Assembly (NCBI GenBank): GCA_949361645.1 | Contig: OX442428.1 | Coordinates: forward strand, 1,626,084-1,690,083 | DNA: 64,000 nt | Reading direction: 5' to 3' | Source of the DNA: Spongilla lacustris | Lineage: Eukaryota; Porifera; Demospongiae; Spongillida; Spongillidae | Shown: positions 58,240 to 64,000 of the stretch, piece after piece | Layout: each line of letters opens with the position of its first letter | Position numbering within the stretch: the first letter of the stretch is position 1 | The notes under the pieces: model-generated | Seen by the model: only the letters and a program-made list of their open reading frames with translations | Databases searched by the model: none | What the model was told of the DNA's origin: nothing | Made by a program: the position numbers and the translations under genes

Positions 58240-60860
58240 ACGACAAAATAAAAATGCTGCTATTTTTTTTGTAACGATAACTGCGCATGCGCACGCCAAA
58301 GGCGGCATTTTTGTCAGAGATGACATAGAATGATTATTTCTGCTATACTTCGAACCCAGTTTGTTAATTCTTATATCTACCAACCCGTCCCTTCAGTCCC
58401 CAATATAGCGGTATGTATAGCAACGCATTTGTGTAGTGTCTTTGTTTGTCGCTCTCTATAGAAGTCCATCTAGTCTAGCCTATAGCTATCATAAAATATA
58501 TATACGAAATTGTGATGGATGTCGTCCCCGGTGACCTAGCATGCATCTCTTGTGTGTTTAAAGAAGAGTAAATACAGTGATCAAACAGAAGCACGGCATG
58601 TTTCATTTACATGTACACCACTGTTGAATCCATTGAATCAGGTGGAGTTTTGGGCAAGTCAGCTGCAGGTGTGATCAAAATTTTGGCCTGATGTGTGCAC
58701 TGAATAACACTGAAATCAATGTTTGCGTACATATTATAAATATAATTATAGCTATAATTACATCATCTGTTATATTTTGTTTAACATTCCATATTAGTGC
58801 CCCCCCCCCCCCCCCCCCCCCTACCAGCCATTAAAGGCCAACTGAGGTCTGCATACCTAAAGTCATGAGTATGTGGCTGCTGCAGCCACCCTGTAGACTA
58901 AAATAGCCATATATTTTGTCATTGTAAAATTAATTATGACAAACATGCTGGCTTTAGCAAATTCTTTTGTTTTTAAAAAAAAGTTTGCTGAGTGCAATAA
59001 TATGTAATTGTATAGTAAATTTAAATATGCACAATAGTTCATACATGCATCAGTGTATCGATCAGGCTCATACTATAAATTAAGGGATGGCTAGGTCTAT
59101 CAAACAAAACTCACTGACAACCTTCTCATCCTCAATCAATCTGAGACCAGAAAAACCACAAGGAAATCCATCAGCTGCCTCCTCTTGTTCCCCTTCTACC
59201 CTCCTCCCTCCCTCCCTCCCTCTCTTTTTCCTCTCCCTTGTCCAGTGATTTGGGAGAGGGTGTCACATGACCTGGTATATGTGCATGTATTGCTTCATTC
59301 TGGTGGTTGTGTACATGTATGTGGCTGATCTTTGGTACATGTACTCATGTAGATTTACATGTGATTAAAAGTTTGGAGCCATTCATTCTAGTATCAATAG
59401 GCAGCTCCTCCTCCATACATGTACCTGTAGATTACCATTGATAGGAACTGCTGACTCAAGCCCTTTGTACTACAGCTCAGTTTGCGCATTGAAAGGCCTG
59501 ACCTCATTTTTTGAATATTAATGCTGATCCCCTACACCTCTCCTCCTCCTCCTCAGGCCTTCCTGTTCCTCCCTCTGTCATCCACTCACAATTAGTATCC
59601 ACCTTGAAGCGTGCCCCTCCCCCTCTCAAGCACAATCTTAGTTGCCTTACCTCCCTGGTGAGGAACAGGTGGGCAGAGGCTAGTAGCAGATCCTATAGCA
59701 ACGTCTTTGCTCGGAGCAGGATAGGCTATGCCTTGCTTGAGGGGTGCCTTCATGACAGTGACCAGAGCAAATCCCCCATGCCTTTCTGCATAACTGGGAG
59801 GGGGGTGGGGTGGGGGTGGGGGGTGGGGCAATAGGTAGTGTTGGGGGAGGGGCACTAATGGGAGCATTGGTGCAGGGGACTAGCAACTATATTTAACAAG
59901 TACAAAAATATTATCTATATGACAAAGTTTTGTGTATATAGGATTTGAAGGCAATGAAGGGTGGGTGGGTCTATTATTAGCACATTTGTAGGATATTGCA
60001 TGTACACTTGTGTGCTATATATAGAGCTATCCTTACTATTGGACCTTATTCCCTTCCTTTTTACACCACCATTGCCTTCAGATCATGCACCAACATTCTC
60101 AGAGATGTTTTTACTTACTTGTGTAATATCTTTCAATTTATGAGTGGAAACAGACCGAGGGTGGGGGGGGCAAGAAAAACTGTATGGATCCCTTCGTCCA
60201 ATATTGTAGAGGTAGAGCTTAAGGAGAGGATTGTGAATCTGCTTTCAAAATAAAAATCGAACTTAAAAGAAAAAAGATACAGGAGATCAAAAAAGGGACC
60301 GGCATAGGGTAGTGTTGCCCCTGCTAAAATTACTTCTTTTTTTTTTTAAGAAGAAAAATTCACATGTTTTTGCGTGTTTTTGTATCTTTTTGTTTCACTT
60401 CAAATTTACATGGGAGTAGCATGAATATATTCCTCCCAGCCAAAGGACTTCACTGAGATCCCACATATAGTCGCTACATGTAGACACTTGCAAAAACACC
60501 GACAGCGATTGATTTAACATTTAACCCTCTCGTGGTTGTTTGTAATGGTAATGGTACTATATGTAGTACCGAAGCTAAGAACGTCGAAAATTACACGTGA
60601 CGTCACGTCCGGACTGCGTACCTGCATGGCTATGTTTTGTTATTCTGTGTGCCTCTGCCATGGCGTACCTTATGTATGCATAAAAAGGACACTGAAGTCC
60701 TCCTATTACCTTTGGGCGGCACTATCTTCTGATGTAAGGTAAGCCAAGCAAGTGCGATCACTATAATTATTTTCATTATAAAGTGACAATATATGTACAT
60801 GTACATGTAACACCAGGCAGCTAAGCATGTCACATGTTTTCTGTCACACCCACTTGTTGC
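58240..60860. other. Mostly non-coding stretch
   Basis: Contains a C-run (58799-58821), a G-rich patch (59799-59829) and a plus ORF at 59511-59834 of unknown nature. The sequence acacgtgacgtcacgtccgg (60593-60612) resembles the inner end of the MITE at 45.1 kb. Confidence 0.35.
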
Positions 60861-60872
60861 TCACGATGTGCT

Positions 60873-61405
60873 TTAATTGGAGGGCAGCTCCAAGGCTGGG
60901 TAGAAGGCATGTGATGGGGTCATGGGCCATGTCAGTGAAGGAGAGGGCTGTTCCGGCTAAACCTGCGGTTTACAGAATAGAACTGGGTCTGCATAATATG
61001 TTGGCTGCCGCATAACGTGATACATTTGTTGTTTGGGCAGTGTATATACTGATGTACATGTATGCCAAAGGTCTGGGGACCAGGTTTAGATACATGCATA
61101 TGTACCATTTATACATCCTCACCTCAGTTCAAACAGTGAGAAGGGACAGTCAGGAATACGACACCTCCAGTTCGTAAACTAGATGGAAGTCACAATATCT
61201 AGCTAATGCATGCATCCACCACCATTACTATTTATCCTCACATCCACACACACTCACCTTCACTGTCTCTGCCCTGCTGGTCAGCTGCAGGAAGGTGTAG
61301 GCATTTCCTACAACACCATGCATACCCCTTGCGAAGGAGCCCTCGGTCCCAGACCACTTTCCCACAGTCCACCACAACATCGAGATACTTCCTGTCACCA
61401 AACAC
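60873..61405 (-). pseudogene. LanC-like protein (LANCL) pseudogene, two 3' exons
   Basis: Exon 61405-61258 (acceptor gcgacag, donor GTGAGT) reads VFGDRKYLDVVVDCGKVVWD and RGLLRKGY, then shifts frame into HGVVGNAYTFLQL. The downstream piece, about 61000-60873, reads an in-frame stop, then AGLAGTALSFTDMAHDP, shifts frame again and ends HAFYPALELPSN with TAA. These match the last blocks of LANCL proteins (RGLLRKGYG-x-CHG; EGLAGT; FPAFEL). LANCL proteins are zinc enzymes related to lantibiotic cyclases that handle glutathione adducts. The exon is 148 nt where 156 would keep frame. The missing 8 nt remove the Cys of the zinc-binding CHG. Upstream exons were not found. Confidence 0.7.
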
Positions 61406-61409
61406 CTGT

Positions 61410-62115
61410 CGCAGATGTCATAATTATAGATGATGTCATTATAATGTTGTAGCAACCCCAAAATGATGACAAAATTGCATAAATATGTGCACATATGCTG
61501 CTGACATTGTCTCATACGTACATCACATTGTGCAACAATCAGCTAGCTCCCATACAACCCCACTCACTAAACATAACTCCTATATAAGGTTTTAAATTTT
61601 AAAACCTTATTCTTATGTGCAGATACATGTACATGTATACCTTACCCCTGTAATCCCTGGGCATGGGCAAACATGTGGCAGTTTTAAGCAGAACAACTGC
61701 ATGCATATGGTTGTACAACCAATGATACATCATGTGCTGAAAAGTTTCCTTTCCACACCCCAATGTTGTGAAAACAAAATTACAAGTTACAGTAGCGGCT
61801 CACAAATAAGACCATCCGGAAATAATACCCCGCCGTGATTCAGAACCATCATGAATAAAATACTCCATTTTTAATAGACTGAATGAGATTGCACAGAGCT
61901 CACGCGAATAAGAAATGAGCGGTTACAGCATACATATAATAATTACAGCAACGTGATAACGCAATACATTACATGTAATGTCTAATTATACGTTTTACGC
62001 AAGATTAGTTTCAACATACATGTACGTATACGTACCGGTTTAATACCGTTACCATGACCATGTACCAAAACAATAACTTAACTCCTTTATATTTAATATA
62101 GCGGTTATAGTACAA
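61410..62115. other. Spacer upstream of PDCD2L
   Basis: AT-rich. It holds a perfect small palindrome, taaggttttaaa plus ttttaaaacctta, near 61584-61608. The promoter of the next gene should lie in the last few hundred bases, but no element is resolved. Confidence 0.35.
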
Positions 62116-62120
62116 CATAC

Positions 62121-63510
62121 ATGACGGCGAAGCTAGGCGTGTGTGGCGAGGAATGTCCTCAGGTGAACCTTTCGCCTTACGAAAATAAGATAGGAGGCTG
62201 TCCGGTATGGGTGTAGGAAGGCGAGACTCTGCCAGTAGTTATATAGGCCTATGTAACTTATAATTTATGTGACCATTCATTTTTCTTCAAAAATACGTCG
62301 TTGCTAAGGACCAGTACTCTACCATCAAGTCGGATGTCTTGCCGGTGTGCAGGCGCTGCAGCAGACCGCTCCTGCTTCTTGTGCAGGTGTACTGCCCGCT
62401 CGAAGGCTCCAAGTATCACCGTCTTATCCATACGTACTGTTGCGGGCGTCGTGAGTGTTGGTCCGCACAGGAGAGGTAAAGGCATGAATGCTCCCCTCTC
62501 CACCGTGTTGGGGCACGGTTGTTTACGCATTACACGTAGCTGGCTTGTGCTGCGTTCACAGATGGTAGACACCGGCCACGGTACTAGCAACAGAGGCGCC
62601 TCGGACGGCGCGAACTGTGCCCCGTGTGGTGGTAAGGCCGGCTTAAATATGGGCGTTGGCGACTGGTGCGATGGAGCCGATGAATGGGACTGGAACAGGT
62701 ACGCATGCCCGGTCACACCCGTGTACGTATATTGTATTCCGTATTCTCTCACCAGTGCGGGTGACGGTGTCCAGGTGAAAGCTGAAGTGCCGGGTCATGC
62801 CGCTGCGGTACCTTGCAAGGCCGTAGAGATAGCTCTCACTGAGGAGTTTAAATCTAGCAAGCCGTGCGGCGGCAGGGGGAGTTGCAGCGGGCCTTGCTTT
62901 CCGTCCTTCTACATCGATGTCTTTGAGGAGGCTGACGAAGAGGAGAAGAGCGTTCCACGGCTGCCGAAGCGGTACGAGGCCGAAGCCGACGATGCTGGGG
63001 ACGAGGACCGTTGTGAGGAATGCTCGTGGAGTGGTGAAAAGTACGAAAAGACTGTGGCCAAACATGGCGACAAGGTTTTCCAAAGATTTCACAAGGCTAT
63101 ATCGAAGTGGCCGGAGCAGATTTTACGGTACGCGTATACGTATATCATTATCTGTTTGGATTACAAGCCTCGTCGTTTCTAGGTATCATTACTCCGGGTG
63201 CCCGCTCTTTTTGAGGAGCACTGCAAATTCATTCAAGCCAGAACAAATCAAATGCAAGCACTGCGGTTCCTCGTGTGTGTACGAATTCCAATTGATGCCC
63301 ACCCTGGTGTACATCCTTCAGAAGTCAGCAAAAGAGAAGCTTGGCAACAGTGGCACTGAGCTCCCTTTGGTTGAATTTGGTACCATCATAGTGTACACCT
63401 GTTCAAGCAACTGCTGGGATGAAAACAGTCCCCATATGAGAGAGGAACAATGTTTTGTCCAGTTTGACCCTGATGAATCTCTAGTGAATGCATTCCCATC
63501 CCTACGTTAA
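62121..63510 (+). CDS. PDCD2L: PDCD2-like protein, five exons
   Basis: Exons: 62121-62210 (or to 62204), 62330-62475, 62540-62698, 62756-63127, 63183-63510. With the longer exon 1 the total is 1095 nt (364 residues), close to the vertebrate length of roughly 360. N-terminus: MTAKLGVCGEE and NKIGGCPVW. Then PVCRRCSRPLLLLVQVYCPL with EGSKYHRLIHTY, and SWLVLRSQ. A GADEWDWN motif, an acidic linker and PSFYIDVFEE follow. The C-terminal domain has EKYEKTVAKHGDKVFQRFHK, PEQILRY, IKCKHCGSSCVYEFQLMP and VEFGTIIVYTCSSNC. These are the signature blocks of PDCD2/PDCD2L. The family is known to chaperone ribosomal protein uS5 and help 40S subunit maturation and export. Introns are very short (55-64 nt) except the first. 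The exon 1/2 join is the only uncertain one, because both sides have two phase-0 choices. Confidence 0.88.
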
Positions 63511-63528
63511 CGTTATTAAATTCATGAG

Positions 63529-63550
63529 TTTATTTCAAAATAATAATAAA
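63529..63550. terminator. Convergent polyadenylation signals
   Basis: AATAAA on plus at 63545-63550 serves PDCD2L. TTTATT at 63529-63534 is AATAAA on minus and would serve the opposing proline-rich gene. The two 3' ends would overlap by a short distance. Confidence 0.5.
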
Positions 63551-63689
63551 AAAATATCAGATCAAGTATCACAAGAGTAGATACAAAGTGAAGAATTGTG
63601 CGCCATTTTCCTGCTTGATCAGCTCCACTCAGAGTTCATACCATGCAAAGCTGCGGCCCGAAATGACAGAACCGTCATTGCGTACTGGG

Positions 63690-64000
63690 TCATTTATAGT
63701 ATGAAGGAGGGCGTAGCATAGGGTAATAGACCATGGGTGTTGCCAATGTTGGAGGAGGTGGTCTTGGGAACATACCAGCATTAGAGTAGACCTGCATGGG
63801 TGTTGCTGATGTTGGAGGAACCGGTCTTGGAAACATACTAGCATTAAACATGTTTGTAAATACCTGGCCCTGGCCAAGGTATTGCCCAGTGGTACCAATG
63901 GGCCTGCAGTTTGCAAAATCAACATAGCGGTTACTAAGCAAAGCCCCAACCTTGGGTGCAAGATGCACAGGAGGAGGAGGAGGGCGGAGTTGTGGCTGCT
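63690..64000 (-). CDS. C-terminus of a proline-rich protein, runs off the window
   Basis: The minus frame is open from 64000 to a TGA at 63692-63690. It reads RPPPPPPVHLAPKVGALLSN, RYVDFANCRPIGTTGQYLGQ and two near-repeats, SMFPRPVPPTSATPM and GMFPRPPPPTLATPM, ending LRPPSYYK. Low complexity and proline runs are typical of RNA-binding or scaffold protein tails. No domain is recognisable in the visible part. A possible splice acceptor (aactgcag) within it is not needed for the frame. It converges on PDCD2L, with about 180 bp between the two stop codons. Confidence 0.6.
   Translation of the reverse strand, partial: QPQLRPPPPPVHLAPKVGALLSNRYVDFANCRPIGTTGQYLGQGQVFTNMFNASMFPRPVPPTSATPMQVYSNAGMFPRPPPPTLATPMVYYPMLRPPSYYK

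Overview
The window looks like nuclear DNA from a marine invertebrate animal, most likely a sponge. It has AT-leaning spacers, animal-type multi-exon genes with short introns and GT/AG borders, modular EGF and LDL-receptor type membrane proteins, a PDCD2L orthologue, and very abundant transposon debris and satellite DNA. Nothing bacterial or viral was seen. The sponge placement is an inference from style (EGF/YWTD plus transmembrane proteins, TACATGTA-rich spacers), not proof. A block of 200 N (40780-40979) shows that this is a draft assembly.

Layout. 1-8.5 kb: tandem repeats, including a 17-bp minisatellite of about 100 copies, pieces of LINE 3' ends, the last two exons of a single-pass membrane protein (4379-5812), and a hAT-like MITE inserted into a LINE. 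8.56-16.77 kb: one giant inverted-repeat element with near-identical arms and an interior made of 22- and 27-bp satellites. 16.8-20.7 kb: sparse, with one possible first exon. 20.77-24.44 kb (minus): a complete 11-exon receptor with a YWTD propeller, one EGF domain, a mucin-like stalk, a transmembrane helix and a tail with two NPVY motifs. 25-33.2 kb: LINE remnants and a THAP-domain TIR element. 33.36-40.55 kb (plus): a 6-7 exon EGF/transmembrane gene. Its first intron contains a 302-bp foldback, an antisense Ldh_2 (malate/lactate dehydrogenase) relic and a 1.6-kb purine-rich minisatellite. 41-45 kb: a degenerate local duplication with long GGGA tracts. 45.1-52.6 kb: a transposon graveyard with a MITE, a gag-like relic, a DIRS/Ngaro-like RT-RNase H relic and a Ty3/gypsy element whose middle 2.1 kb is inverted. 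52.6-60.8 kb: mostly featureless, with one low-confidence minus-strand gene. 60.87-61.41 kb (minus): a LanC-like (LANCL) pseudogene. 62.12-63.51 kb (plus): the PDCD2L gene, facing the 3' end of a proline-rich minus-strand gene at the window edge.

The genes do not form a pathway. The most coherent theme is three single-pass membrane proteins in 36 kb that share one design: phase-1 ectodomain introns, then a transmembrane exon, then a phase-2 intron leading to a short tail exon. That tail carries NPLY in the first gene, two NPVY in the second, and a degenerate NPAA in the third. NPxY is a known endocytosis and PTB-domain docking signal, so these look like endocytic or adhesion receptors. All exon models are my own reading of splice sites and phase, without transcript data.
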